64,000 nt of DNA, taken from Thiemannella venezuelensis. Lineage in GTDB: Bacteria; Actinomycetota; Actinomycetes; Streptosporangiales; Streptosporangiaceae. The notes under the pieces are model-generated. The model was not told the DNA's origin. It saw only the letters and a list, made by a program, of their open reading frames with translations, and did no database searches. Location of the stretch: the NCBI RefSeq assembly GCF_014203605.1, contig NZ_JACHJJ010000009.1, forward strand, positions 62,001 to 126,000. The letters run 5' to 3'. Positions 1 to 8,035 of the stretch are shown piece by piece (the stretch's first letter is position 1; every line of letters begins with the position of its first letter). A program made the position numbers and the translations under genes.

Positions 1-652
1 AGATGCCCCGGCCCGTCCGGGCCATCACCACCAGCAGGCCCGCCACGACCCCGTTGGTCGTCCAGAGCTTCACGCCGTCGAGCACGTAGTCGTCGCCGTC
101 GCGCACGGCCGTGGTCGCCAGACGCGCGGGGTCGGAGCCGACGTCGGGCTCGGTCAGCAGGAAGGCGGAGATCTCGCCCTTCGCGCACCGGGGCAGGAAG
201 GCGCGCTTCTGCTCCTCGGTGCCGAACAGCTTCAGCGGCTGCGGCACGCCGATCGACTGGTGCGCCGAGAGCAGGGTGCTGATCGCCGGGCAGTACGAGC
301 CGGCGAGCATGAGCGCCCGGCCGTAGTAGAGGTGGCTGAGCCCCAGCCCGCCGTACTCCTCCTCGATGGTGATCCCGAACGCGCCGAGCCCGGCGAGCCC
401 CTTGACGACCTCGTCCGGGATCTGCGCGGTCCGCTCGATCAGCGCCGGGTCCACCCGGGAGTCCAGGAAGCGCCGCAGGGCGCGCAGGAACTCCTCGCCC
501 TTCTTGGTCTCGGAGTCCGCCAGGGCGGGGGCGGGATGGACCAGGTCCAGGCGGAAGTCGCCGAGGAACAGCTGCCTGCCGAAGCTGGGCCTGGCCCACT
601 CCTTCTCCCGGGCCTGCTCGGCGACCTCGCGTGCCTTGGCGTAATCGGTCAT
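1..652 (-). CDS. Acyl-CoA dehydrogenase family protein (3' end outside the window)
   Basis: This is the N-terminal part, about 217 residues, of an acyl-CoA dehydrogenase. The family is FAD-dependent and oxidises acyl-CoA to enoyl-CoA in fatty-acid or branched-chain catabolism. The helical N-domain is followed by the family stretch ITIEEEYGGLGLS (about residues 100-112). Later come LLTEPDVGSDPARL, the substrate and FAD-binding strand, and KLWTTNG. The catalytic Glu and the C-terminal helical domain lie outside the window. The ATG at 650-652 has a GGAGG ribosome-binding site just upstream on the minus strand. The gene is read away from the two-component genes beside it. The family is clear; the chain-length specificity cannot be told. 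Confidence 0.9.
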   Translation of the reverse strand, partial: MTDYAKAREVAEQAREKEWARPSFGRQLFLGDFRLDLVHPAPALADSETKKGEEFLRALRRFLDSRVDPALIERTAQIPDEVVKGLAGLGAFGITIEEEYGGLGLSHLYYGRALMLAGSYCPAISTLLSAHQSIGVPQPLKLFGTEEQKRAFLPRCAKGEISAFLLTEPDVGSDPARLATTAVRDGDDYVLDGVKLWTTNGVVAGLLVVMARTGRGI

Positions 653-684
653 CGTGACCTCCTCGGGCGCGGATGACTCCGACG

Positions 685-2091
685 TTACGCCTGGGGGACG
701 GGTCCGAGAAGGCGCGGGCGGGCGGGAAGCACCACGTGCACGCAGGTGCCCTCGCCGGGGGCCGAGGTGATCCAGCAGCGGCCGCCGTGCGCGTCGGTGA
801 TGGCCTTGACGATCGACAGACCGAGGCCCGCGCCGTCCGGGACCCGCTCCTCTCCCCGGTGGAAGCGGTCGAACGCCCTGGCCGCCTGCTCGCGGGACAT
901 GCCCGGGCCGTCGTCCCCGACCTCGATGAGCACGCCGTCGCCGGGCGCGTGGGCGAGCCGTACGGTGGCCGTGGTCCCCCCGGGCGTGTGCGCCCGCACG
1001 TTGGCCAGGAGGTTGACCAGGATCTGGCGGATCCGCGCCTCGTCGACGACGGCCGGCAGCGAGGCGGGGGCGTCGACGATGATCGGCGTGTCCAGGTCGA
1101 TCGCCGCGTGGTCCGCGCTCACGTCGCGCACGACCGCGGCCAGGTCGGTCTCGGCCGGCTGGAGCGCCGCGCTCCGGTCCAGGCGGGCCAGCTCCAGCAT
1201 CTGGCCGACGAGCTCGCCCATCCGGATCGCCTCGTTCTCGATCCTGCCCATGACCCGGGGAAGGTCCCCGGCGCCGAGCGCGCCGGTCCGGTAGAGCTCG
1301 GCGTACCCCTGGATCGCCGCCAGGGGGGTCCGCAGCTCGTGCGAGGCGTCGGCGGCGAAGCGCCGTACCCGCTCCTCCGACTCCCACCGGTCCCTGAAGG
1401 CGCCGGCGATCCGTTCGAGGAGCAGGTTGACCGCGGCGCCGAGCCGCCCGACCTCCGAGGGCCCCTCGGGCATGCGGACGGACAGGTCGCCGTGGCTGGC
1501 CATGCCGTAGGCCGTGCCGGCGATCCGCGCCAGCGGGGCCAGGCCCCGGGTGATCAGCGAGCGGCCGGCGAGGGCGAGCAGCAGGATGAGCAGGCCGCCG
1601 GTGAGGAGCTCGGTGACGACGAGGCGGCGGATCGGCGCGTCGACCGACTCCAGCGGGACGGCCACGATCACCAGCCGGTTCCCCTGCCGGCCCTCGGCCG
1701 CCCGCGCGATCAGGCGATACTCGCCCGCCGGGTCGAGGGCGAAGCGCTCCTGCGCCGCCGCGTAGTCCTTCAGCCGGTCGCGGCCCAGCCGCTCCACCAG
1801 GTGGGGGACGACGGTGGCCTCCGGGGCGTCGCCGTTGACGAGCCGGGCGCGGCCCGTGGCGAGGTTCAGCGTCGCCACCGCGTAGGTGGAACCGGTCAGC
1901 GTCTGCGAGAGCGCCCCTCCGGGAGAGGCCGCGATCCGCTTGGCGGCGGCCGCGGTGGCCGCGCGGAGCTGCCCGTCGACCCGCTGGAGCAGGTGCTCGT
2001 GCAGGACGAGCACGCTCACCCCGGACAGGGCGAGCAGCAGGACGGCGCTCACCGCCAGCAGGCCCGCCAGGAGGCGGGCGCGCAGGGACAT
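685..2091 (-). CDS. Sensor histidine kinase (HAMP, HisKA, HATPase_c)
   Basis: A membrane sensor kinase of 468 residues. TM1 is at about 5-31, followed by an extracytoplasmic sensor domain of about 130 residues. TM2 is at about 160-180, then comes a HAMP linker. The H-box ASHELRTPLAAIQGYAEL contains the phospho-acceptor His251. The N-box (NLLANVRAH), G1 (DDGPGM) and G2 (GAGLGLSI) ATP-binding motifs are all present, so it should be catalytically competent. The usual N-box Asn is partly replaced (NVRAH instead of NAxKH). Its ATG overlaps the last base of the response regulator stop codon (TGATG), so the two genes are translationally coupled. The signal is unknown. The layout resembles CseC/MprB/TcrY-type kinases of actinobacteria. 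Confidence 0.93.
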   Translation of the reverse strand: MSLRARLLAGLLAVSAVLLLALSGVSVLVLHEHLLQRVDGQLRAATAAAAKRIAASPGGALSQTLTGSTYAVATLNLATGRARLVNGDAPEATVVPHLVERLGRDRLKDYAAAQERFALDPAGEYRLIARAAEGRQGNRLVIVAVPLESVDAPIRRLVVTELLTGGLLILLLALAGRSLITRGLAPLARIAGTAYGMASHGDLSVRMPEGPSEVGRLGAAVNLLLERIAGAFRDRWESEERVRRFAADASHELRTPLAAIQGYAELYRTGALGAGDLPRVMGRIENEAIRMGELVGQMLELARLDRSAALQPAETDLAAVVRDVSADHAAIDLDTPIIVDAPASLPAVVDEARIRQILVNLLANVRAHTPGGTTATVRLAHAPGDGVLIEVGDDGPGMSREQAARAFDRFHRGEERVPDGAGLGLSIVKAITDAHGGRCWITSAPGEGTCVHVVLPARPRLLGPVPQA

Positions 2092-2786
2092 CAGGAGACC
2101 TGGGGCGGGCGCAGGGTGTAGCCGACCCCGCGCTGGGTGTGGATCAGCGGCGGGCCCAGCGGGTCCAGCTTGCGGCGCAGGTAGGAGATGTAGGTCTCGA
2201 CCACCTGGGAGGGGCCGCCGTAGCCCCAGACGCGTTCGAGGAGCTGGCGCTTGGTCAGGACCAGGCCGCAGTTCTCCATCAGGACCGCGAGCAGCCGGAA
2301 CTCGGTGGGGGAGAGGTCCACCACCGCGCCGGCCCGCCGTACCTCCCACCGTGACTCGTCCAGTTCCAGGTCCGCCACCCGGAGCACGTCGCCGGCGGGC
2401 TCCGCCCCCGCGGGGACCGCCGCCCGGCGCAGGACCGCCCGGACGCGGGCGACGAGGGCCTCCACGGAGAAGGGCTTGGTGATGTAGTCGTCGCCGCCGA
2501 GCGTGAGGCCCTGCACGGTGTCGGACGTGGTGTCCCTGGCGGTCAGGAAGATCACGGGGGTGTGCCGCCCCCGGGCGCGGATCGTGCGGCACACCTCGAA
2601 CCCGTCGAGGTCGGGCAGCATCACGTCCAGCACGATCAGGTCGGGCGGGTCGCGGTCCACCTCGGCCAGCGCGTCCCTGCCGGTGGTCACGCCGCGCACG
2701 CGGAACCCGTGGAAGCCCAGGGCGACCTCGACGATGTCGCGGATGTTGGGGTCGTCTTCGACGACAAGAATGGCCATCTCACTCAT
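2091..2786 (-). CDS. OmpR/PhoB-family response regulator
   Basis: A two-component response regulator of 231 residues. The receiver domain (about 1-120) has the acidic pair Asp11/Asp12, the phospho-acceptor Asp54 in LIVLDVMLP, and Lys104 in ITKPF. The winged-helix DNA-binding domain (about 135-228) has the family features FRLLAVLMENCG, VWGYGG and VETYISYLRRKLD. It is the first gene of the pair, with the kinase starting on its stop codon. A second possible ATG at codon 4 would remove three residues. No clear Shine-Dalgarno sequence precedes the first ATG, so a leaderless or codon-4 start is possible. The target genes are unknown. Confidence 0.94.
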   Translation of the reverse strand: MSEMAILVVEDDPNIRDIVEVALGFHGFRVRGVTTGRDALAEVDRDPPDLIVLDVMLPDLDGFEVCRTIRARGRHTPVIFLTARDTTSDTVQGLTLGGDDYITKPFSVEALVARVRAVLRRAAVPAGAEPAGDVLRVADLELDESRWEVRRAGAVVDLSPTEFRLLAVLMENCGLVLTKRQLLERVWGYGGPSQVVETYISYLRRKLDPLGPPLIHTQRGVGYTLRPPQVS

Positions 2787-2870
2787 GGGGGGTTAATTCT
2801 CGTCCATCCATGCCCTTGGGAGCATATCCATCGAAAAAGGGAACGGCTCGCTCCTTCCGCGGCATGCGAA

Positions 2871-2908
2871 GCGGTGGGGACCCGGCGCATCCCGCGGGCC
2901 CCCACCGC
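2871..2908 (-). terminator. Hairpin 3' of the secreted-protein gene
   Basis: A GC-rich inverted repeat has arms of 14 nt at 2871-2884 and 2895-2908, with one wobble pair and a 10-nt loop. It lies just past the stop codon of the minus-strand gene that ends at 2916. No clear T-tract follows, as is common for high-GC actinobacterial terminators. Confidence 0.45.
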
Positions 2909-2915
2909 CCCCCGA

Positions 2916-3431
2916 TCAGCTGCCCGGCGCGGGCGGCGGGGCCGGCTGGTCCAGGATGGCGCGGTTGCGCGGCACGAACACCGCGGCGGCGGTGGGGTCG
3001 CCCGCGGTCGGGACGCCGATCACGAAGACCCCGTCCCCGACGACCAGCTTGGAGAGGTCGGCGCGCGCGCCGAGCCTGCGGATCCTGGTCGTCGGGTCGA
3101 GGTTCCAGTTCCAGAGGACCCCGTCCTTGCTCTTGATCGTCAAGCGGCCGTCGGCCTTGGCCGCGATGACGCCGCGCTGCCAGGTGTAGTTGATGAACAC
3201 CGACTTCTTGTCACGGACCGTGGCCTGTCCGTGGATGCCCACCACCCAGAGGTTGTAGTGGTTGCGCAGACCGGGCCCGCGCAGCGTGGAGTCGGCCTTC
3301 AGCAGCTGGTCGGCGATCGCGGTCACCCCGGCCGGCACGGGCTCGGCGCTCTCGGTGGCCCAGGCGCCGGAGGTGGTCAGCATGATCGACGCGGTGATCG
3401 CGGCGGCGCCGAGTGCCAGTCTTCTCTTCAT
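2916..3431 (-). CDS. Small secreted protein, DUF5666-like beta fold
   Basis: This 171-residue exported protein is of unknown function. The N-terminus is a signal peptide: charged MKRR, a hydrophobic stretch to about residue 22, and a likely cleavage after AWA. The mature part has repeated short strands (RNHYNLWVVGIHGQATVRD, RLTIKSKDGVLWNWNLDP, GDGVFVIGV). These resemble the OB-like strands of DUF5666-type proteins, but the assignment is weak. It ends in a Pro/Ala tail. AAGGAG lies well placed upstream of the ATG. It stands alone between the methyltransferase and the two-component genes, all on the minus strand. Confidence 0.75.
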   Translation of the reverse strand: MKRRLALGAAAITASIMLTTSGAWATESAEPVPAGVTAIADQLLKADSTLRGPGLRNHYNLWVVGIHGQATVRDKKSVFINYTWQRGVIAAKADGRLTIKSKDGVLWNWNLDPTTRIRRLGARADLSKLVVGDGVFVIGVPTAGDPTAAAVFVPRNRAILDQPAPPPAPGS

Positions 3432-3559
3432 GGTGCTCCTTGTGAGGGTGCCTCGTTGCGGGAGGTGCGATCAGGCAACCGCCCGGCGCTGGGACCATCG
3501 GAGGAGAACCCTGGGAGTTCCATGAGAGGCGGGCGCCCGCTGCCGGACGCCCGCGTGCG

Positions 3560-4291
3560 TCAGTGCGGGACGCGGGCCACGCAGAAGACCGTCTGGCCGA
3601 AGGGCGGCCGGACGAAGCGCTCGATGAAGCGGGTGGCCGGGACGACCGTGCGGTCGTAGATCTTGACCAGGCGGGGGTCGGGGTAGCCGACGCCGCCGCG
3701 GCGGACGGCCGCCCACCAGGCGATGCCGCCGAGGAAGTTGATCGGCTTGAGCACGTCGATGTCGAGGCCGGCCTTCGAGACCGTGCTGCGCAGGGTGGCC
3801 GGGGTGTAGCGGGTGACGTGGCCGACCTTGCGGTCGAAGTCGCCGTAGAGCTGCATGTAGCCGGGGACCCAGATGACGATCCGGCCGCCGGGGAGGGTGA
3901 CCGCGGCGAGCGAGCGCAGCGCCTCGACGTCCTCCTCGATGTGCTCCAGGACGTTCATGAGGACGACGGTGTCGACCTTCTCCCCGATGGGGATCTCGGT
4001 CGGCAGGCCGAACTGCAGCACGTCGACGTCGTCGTGGCCGGCGAAGCGCTTGTTGAGCTGCTCCACGCAGTAGGGGTCGAAGTCGCTGACCACCAGCCGG
4101 TCCAGGCGGGGCCGGAACTGCTCGGCGAAGTGGCCCAGACCCGAGCCGATCTCGAGCAGGGAGCGGCCCACGTGCGGGGCGACCATGTCGAACTCGTACT
4201 GCCGGTAGTTCTTGGCCTCGTCGCCACCGAGGTGGTTCTCCAGGGCCTCGTCGCCGGCCGCGGGTTGCACTACGCGGTCATACCCAGACAT
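3560..4291 (-). CDS. Class I SAM-dependent methyltransferase
   Basis: A methyltransferase of 243 residues with a Rossmann fold. Motif I is LLEIGSGLGHFAEQF (about residues 45-59), binding S-adenosylmethionine. The acidic end of strand 2 is VVSDFDPYC. Motif II/III is VDTVVLMNVLEHIEEDV (about 107-123), with the 'NVLEHI' signature seen in UbiG/Methyltransf_11-type enzymes. A Trp/Tyr-rich stretch (WVPGYMQLYGDFDRKVGHVTRY, positions about 140-162) resembles sugar- or lipid-linked methyltransferases. The substrate is unknown. The gene is divergent from the next gene (4679) across a 387-bp gap. Confidence 0.85.
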   Translation of the reverse strand: MSGYDRVVQPAAGDEALENHLGGDEAKNYRQYEFDMVAPHVGRSLLEIGSGLGHFAEQFRPRLDRLVVSDFDPYCVEQLNKRFAGHDDVDVLQFGLPTEIPIGEKVDTVVLMNVLEHIEEDVEALRSLAAVTLPGGRIVIWVPGYMQLYGDFDRKVGHVTRYTPATLRSTVSKAGLDIDVLKPINFLGGIAWWAAVRRGGVGYPDPRLVKIYDRTVVPATRFIERFVRPPFGQTVFCVARVPH

Positions 4292-4678
4292 GCGGTTCCG
4301 TCCAGCTCGCAGAAAACCGTGGCGCGGCGGCCACGGTTACGGACAGGGCGAGTCTAGTAGTCCTTCCCCCCGGGCGATCCCGTGAACCCTTTTCCGATCT
4401 TCGGAGGGACCGCCGGAGGGCGGTGATCGGCCAGGTCCGGTGAGGCGCTCGGCGGCGGACCGTAAGGTCGCCATTTTCCGGATCCATTGTCGTTTTAGCT
4501 GTATAGGGCGATAAATACGTTTGATTGTGATCTCCGCGGCGCACGGGGGAAGTTCGGCCTCATTACGAGATGAGATTTCCTCTCCGGGAGGAAGAATCCA
4601 CACCCGAAAACGGCCCTCCGGCCCGGCCGTGATCCTGACCAGGTGTTATGGCTCTCAGAAGAAGGAGGGTGGACACCA
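4292..4678. other. Divergent intergenic region (387 bp)
   Basis: No gene is visible here. The region separates the methyltransferase (minus) from the TPR remnant (plus) and is less GC-rich than its surroundings. An AT-rich patch lies at about 4488-4535. Near the right end, GAAGGAGG at 4661-4668 is a good ribosome-binding site for the ATG at 4679. I found no convincing -35/-10 pair. Confidence 0.5.
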
Positions 4679-5302
4679 ATGACCGTCAGCGAGCCGCTCG
4701 CCCTGGTGACCGTGGCGATGGCGGCCACCTGCCAGGGTGATTTCGCCAAGGCCGTCACCCTGCTGGAGGAGACGCAGCGCCGCTGCACCCACGGCGAACC
4801 GGCCGATCACGGCGAGCGCCGCTGCGCCGACCAGGGCGAATGCCCGCGTGCCGACCAGGGTGAGTGCCGCTGCGCCGACCACGACGGATGCCTCTGCGCC
4901 GACCGCGGCGAGCTCTGGGCCCGCGCCTACGGCGACTACGTGCTCTCCATCGCCCACCTCGGCCTCGGCCGGGTCGAGGACGCCGAACGGGCCGCCAGAC
5001 GGTCGCTGGAGGCCGGGTGGCGGCTCCGCGAGTCCGCCGGGACGGCACTGGCGCTCGACCAGCTCGCGGTGATCGCCGCGGTCCGGGGCGACGGGCACCG
5101 TACGGCCCGGCTCCAGGGAGCGGCCATGCGGCTGTGGACCACGAGCGGGGTGCGGGGACCCTGCCCGGAGGGCATGTCGGAGCCGAGGACCGTGGCCGAG
5201 CGCACCGCCCGGCAACTGCTCGGCGACGGGGCCTACGACGCGTCCTTCGCCACGGGCCGCGACGAGGACCTCGACGACACGGTGGCCCACGCCCTCGCCT
5301 GA
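4679..5302 (+). CDS. Short AfsR/LuxR-type TPR protein, probably a remnant of a larger regulator
   Basis: This 207-residue product resembles only the C-terminal end of large ATPase/TPR transcriptional regulators. It has helical TPR-like segments (ALVTVAMAATCQGDFAKAV; WARAYGDYVLSIAHLGLGRVEDAERAARRSLE). A tail of the type RLQGAAMRLW ... ARQLLGDGAYDASFATGRD is found at the end of AfsR/SARP and related proteins. No ATPase or HTH part is present upstream. The ATG at 4679 follows a strong GGAGG site; a GTG at 4643 is also in frame. Four 24-bp repeats encoding a Cys-rich GExxCAD motif sit in the middle. It is either a decayed gene or a short stand-alone protein; I favour a remnant that is still open. 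Confidence 0.6.
   Translation: MTVSEPLALVTVAMAATCQGDFAKAVTLLEETQRRCTHGEPADHGERRCADQGECPRADQGECRCADHDGCLCADRGELWARAYGDYVLSIAHLGLGRVEDAERAARRSLEAGWRLRESAGTALALDQLAVIAAVRGDGHRTARLQGAAMRLWTTSGVRGPCPEGMSEPRTVAERTARQLLGDGAYDASFATGRDEDLDDTVAHALA
4811..4906 (+). repeat. Four tandem 24-bp repeats inside the TPR remnant
   Basis: Four in-frame units (4811-4834, 4835-4858, 4859-4882, 4883-4906) each encode a G-E-x-x-C/R-A-D-x motif. A shorter related unit lies just before them. The repeats add up to six Cys in a short stretch, which is unusual for a TPR region. This looks like local tandem duplication rather than part of the family fold. Confidence 0.85.
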
Positions 5303-5406
5303 CCGCGCGGACGCGGCGGACGTCTCCCGGCGTTCCCCGGCGCCTCCCGGCGAGGACCGGCGTACGGCCGGCCGGTCCCGGGTCTTCCGCCGGGGGCCGC
5401 GATGCG

Positions 5407-5994
5407 GTGGAATCTGTCGGGACATCCGAAGGAGTCCCGACGGACGACGACGAGGCCATCGCCCGCTCCCTGGCCGGCGACCTGACCGCCTACGAGGCGC
5501 TGGTCGCCCGCTACAGCGTGCTCGCGCACCGCACCGCGGCCATGCTCGGCGCCGGGGACGAGGCCGAGGACGTGGTCCAGGAGGCCTTCGTCAAGGCCTA
5601 CCGCCACCTGGCCTCCTTCCGCCGCGACGCGCCCTTCCGGCCCTGGCTGCTGCGGATCGTCGCCAACGAGACCCACAACCTCACCCGCTCCCGGGGCCGC
5701 CGCGCCGAGCTCGCGGTGAAACTCACCGGTCTCGTCCCGGCGGGTGCGGACGGCGCAGGAGACCCCGGGGACCCCGAGAACGCCGCCGTCGCCACCGACC
5801 GGCGCACCCGCCTCCTCGACGCGGTGCGTAGGCTTCCCGAGCGGGAACGCCACACCGTCGTCTGCCGGTACTTCCTACAGCTGTCGGAGGCCGAGACCGC
5901 CCAGGTGCTCGACCTTCCGCTCGGCACCGTCAAGTCGCGGACCTCCCGCGGCCTGGCCCGGCTGCGCGAGGAGGTGGACCGTGACCTCACCTGA
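5407..5994 (+). CDS. ECF RNA polymerase sigma factor
   Basis: A sigma-70 family ECF factor of 195 residues from this start. Region 2 is at about 20-90 (YEALVARYSVLAHRTAAM, AEDVVQEAFVKAYRHLASF, FRPWLLRIVANETHN). Region 4 is at about 135-190 (LPERERHTVVCRYFLQLSE, LPLGTVKSRTSRGLARLRE). The start is uncertain: this GTG has no good ribosome-binding site. A good GAAGGAG lies a little downstream, with only a non-standard ACG codon at the right distance. The gene overlaps the next one by 14 bp, which points to a sigma/anti-sigma pair. No consensus promoter is visible to infer autoregulation. Confidence 0.92.
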   Translation: MESVGTSEGVPTDDDEAIARSLAGDLTAYEALVARYSVLAHRTAAMLGAGDEAEDVVQEAFVKAYRHLASFRRDAPFRPWLLRIVANETHNLTRSRGRRAELAVKLTGLVPAGADGAGDPGDPENAAVATDRRTRLLDAVRRLPERERHTVVCRYFLQLSEAETAQVLDLPLGTVKSRTSRGLARLREEVDRDLT

Positions 5995-6856
5995 CGAGCC
6001 CGGCGACACCGGGTCCCGGCCCCCTTCCGGCGAGCCGGAGTCCCGGCCCTCTTCCGATGAGCTGGAGTCCCGGCTCCTCGCGCTCGGCGACTCCGTCGAG
6101 GTGCCCTGCCCGCCCCCCGCCGACGTGGCGCGGGCCGTACGGGCGCGCCTCGAAGCGCTCCCCGCCCGCTCCCCGCAGGAGGAGGCGCCCGGTGCGGACC
6201 CGGCCGGTCCCGCACGCCGGTCCCGCCGCCCGCGGGCGCTCCTCCCCGCGCCGCCGGGACGGGCACGGCCCGCCGCGAGCAGGAGGCGGCGCGCCGCGGC
6301 CGCGGTGGTCGTCGTCCTCACCGCGCTGTTCTTCGGCGCCACCCCCGCCGGGCGGGCGGCCGTGGTCCAGATCCTCAGACTCGCCGGCGTCGAGCTCCGC
6401 ATCGGAGACCCCGGCCCGCTCCCGTCCGGAATGCCGGCCCCGCTCCCCGGCGAGGAGCGGACCACCCTGGAGGAGGCCCGCGAGCGGGCCGCGTTCCCGA
6501 TCGCCGTCCCCGCGGAGCTCGGCGAGCCCGGTGACGTCAGGGTCGGCGACGGGGGCAGGGTCGTCTCGCTGCTGTGGCCCGGCGTCCGGCTCGACCAGTA
6601 CGACGGCACGCTCGAAGTCGTCTACCGCAAGGATCTGGGCCCGCCCTGGCCCGAGGAGGCCGACGTGGACGGCTCCCAGGGAACGTGGATCCCGGCGCAC
6701 CACGGACTGTCCTACCTGCCCCGCGAGGGAGGAGCACCGGTCGCCGCCCGGATCGCCGGGCCCACCCTCGTCTGGCAGCGGCGTCTGGTCGGCCTGCGCC
6801 TGGAGGGCGTCACGGACCGGGCACGGGCCGTGCAGATCGCCCGGTCGCTCCGCTGA
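5981..6856 (+). CDS. Membrane protein, probable anti-sigma factor for the adjacent ECF sigma
   Basis: A 291-residue single-pass membrane protein. The N-terminal cytoplasmic part (about 1-105) is Pro/Arg/Glu-rich. It includes a segment of the type ELESRLLALGDSVEVPCPPPADVARAVRARLE (in the region of residues 25-60), common in actinobacterial anti-sigma-like proteins. One TM helix is at about 107-125 (AAAVVVVLTALFFGATPA). The extracellular part of about 165 residues carries a DUF4367-like stretch (LDQYDGTLEVVYRK; VAARIAGPTLVWQR). There is no HxxxCxxC zinc motif, so it is not a ZAS-type anti-sigma factor. The GTG start has GAGGAGG upstream inside the sigma gene. The partner role comes from the gene overlap and is an inference. 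Confidence 0.8.
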   Translation: MTSPDEPGDTGSRPPSGEPESRPSSDELESRLLALGDSVEVPCPPPADVARAVRARLEALPARSPQEEAPGADPAGPARRSRRPRALLPAPPGRARPAASRRRRAAAAVVVVLTALFFGATPAGRAAVVQILRLAGVELRIGDPGPLPSGMPAPLPGEERTTLEEARERAAFPIAVPAELGEPGDVRVGDGGRVVSLLWPGVRLDQYDGTLEVVYRKDLGPPWPEEADVDGSQGTWIPAHHGLSYLPREGGAPVAARIAGPTLVWQRRLVGLRLEGVTDRARAVQIARSLR

Positions 6857-6917
6857 CCTCCCGGCGGCCCCGGCCCGGCCCGCCGTACCGGACCCGCGGG
6901 CTCGTGGGCGGGCCCGG

Positions 6918-7943
6918 TCAGGCCGGCGAGGCCAGCCAGTCGTCGATCCCCCGCAGCATGTCCTTGCGCGCCGTCTCCGGAGCCGCCGACCCCCGGACCG
7001 ACTGCCGCGCCAGCTCGGCCACCTCCGCGTCGCCGAACCCGTACACCCGGCGGGCCAGCTCGTACTGGGCCAGCAGCCGCGAGCCGAACAGCAGCGGGTC
7101 GTCGGCGCCCAGCGCGATCGGCACCCCCGCCTCGAACAACCGCCGCAGCGGCACGTCCTCGGCCCGCTCGGCCACCCCGAGCCCGACGTTCGACATCGGG
7201 CAGACCTCGCACGTGATCCCCCGCTCGGCCAGCAGCTCCATCAGCCGCGGCGACTCCGCCGCCCGTATCCCGTGCCCCACCCGGTTCGCGCCCAGGTCCT
7301 CGACGCACTCGGCCACGCTCGCCGCGCCCAGCAGCTCCCCGCCGTGCGGCACCGCCAGCAGCCCCGCGCCCCTGGCGATCCGGAACGCCCGGTCGAACTC
7401 GCGGGCCCGGCCCCGCCGCTCGTCGTTGGAGAGTCCGAACCCGACCACGCCCCGGTCCATGTACTGCACCGCGAGCCGGGCCAGCGTCCTGGCGTCCAGC
7501 GGGTGCCGGGTCCGGTTGGCGGCCACCACCACGGCGATCCCGATCCCCGCGTGCTCGGCCGCCTCGTCCACGGCGTCCAGCATCAGCTCCATCGTGGCCG
7601 TGAGCCCGCCGAACCGCTGGGCGTACCCCGAGGGGTCCACCTGGATCTCCAGCCAGGCCGACCCCTCGGCCGCCTCGTCCTCGGCGGTCTCGCGCACCAG
7701 CCGGTAGATGTCCTCCGGGCGGCGCAGCACCGACCGCGCGATGTCGTACAGCCGCTGGAAGCGGAACCAGCCCCGCTCGTCGGTGGCGCGCAACCTGGGC
7801 GGCCAGTCCTGCTCCAGCGCGTCCGGCAGGTGCAGGCCGTGCTCGCGGGCCAGCTCCACCAGGGTGGTGTGCCGCATGGAGCCGGTGAAGTGCAGGTGCA
7901 GGTGGGCCTTGGGCAGCTCACTGAGCGGACGTGGCATCTCCAT
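6918..7943 (-). CDS. Adenosine deaminase-like amidohydrolase
   Basis: A zinc enzyme of the adenosine deaminase superfamily (341 residues), which hydrolyses an amino group from adenosine or a related purine. The N-terminal metal motif is KAHLHLHFTGS. The catalytic His/Glu pair is in PHGGELLG, the next His in RVGHGIR, and the metal/catalytic Asp in GADDPLLF. The motifs differ from classical Add (HAGE, CPTSN and N/SDDP become HGGE, CPMSN and GADDP), so the substrate may differ. It matches the type found next to the aspC-secE region in Streptomyces (recalled, not checked). The first ATG (7941-7943) was chosen; one two codons later is possible. It may serve purine salvage. Confidence 0.85.
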   Translation of the reverse strand: MEMPRPLSELPKAHLHLHFTGSMRHTTLVELAREHGLHLPDALEQDWPPRLRATDERGWFRFQRLYDIARSVLRRPEDIYRLVRETAEDEAAEGSAWLEIQVDPSGYAQRFGGLTATMELMLDAVDEAAEHAGIGIAVVVAANRTRHPLDARTLARLAVQYMDRGVVGFGLSNDERRGRAREFDRAFRIARGAGLLAVPHGGELLGAASVAECVEDLGANRVGHGIRAAESPRLMELLAERGITCEVCPMSNVGLGVAERAEDVPLRRLFEAGVPIALGADDPLLFGSRLLAQYELARRVYGFGDAEVAELARQSVRGSAAPETARKDMLRGIDDWLASPA

Positions 7944-8035
7944 ATGGTGCCGTACCCGCACCGCCCCGCGGCGGTCATCGCTCTCAACCCGGCGGCGTCC
8001 CCGCGCGTTGGGGAGGGGCGAAAGGGGATCCTCGC

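Noticed and set aside
673-2121. A long plus-strand frame across the histidine kinase gene
   Set aside because: It is the antisense shadow of the two-component genes; composition is unnatural and there is no ribosome-binding site.
4488-4535. The AT-rich patch as a sign of recent foreign DNA
   Set aside because: It is short, non-coding and intergenic, where lower GC is normal; the flanking genes keep the high-GC codon use.
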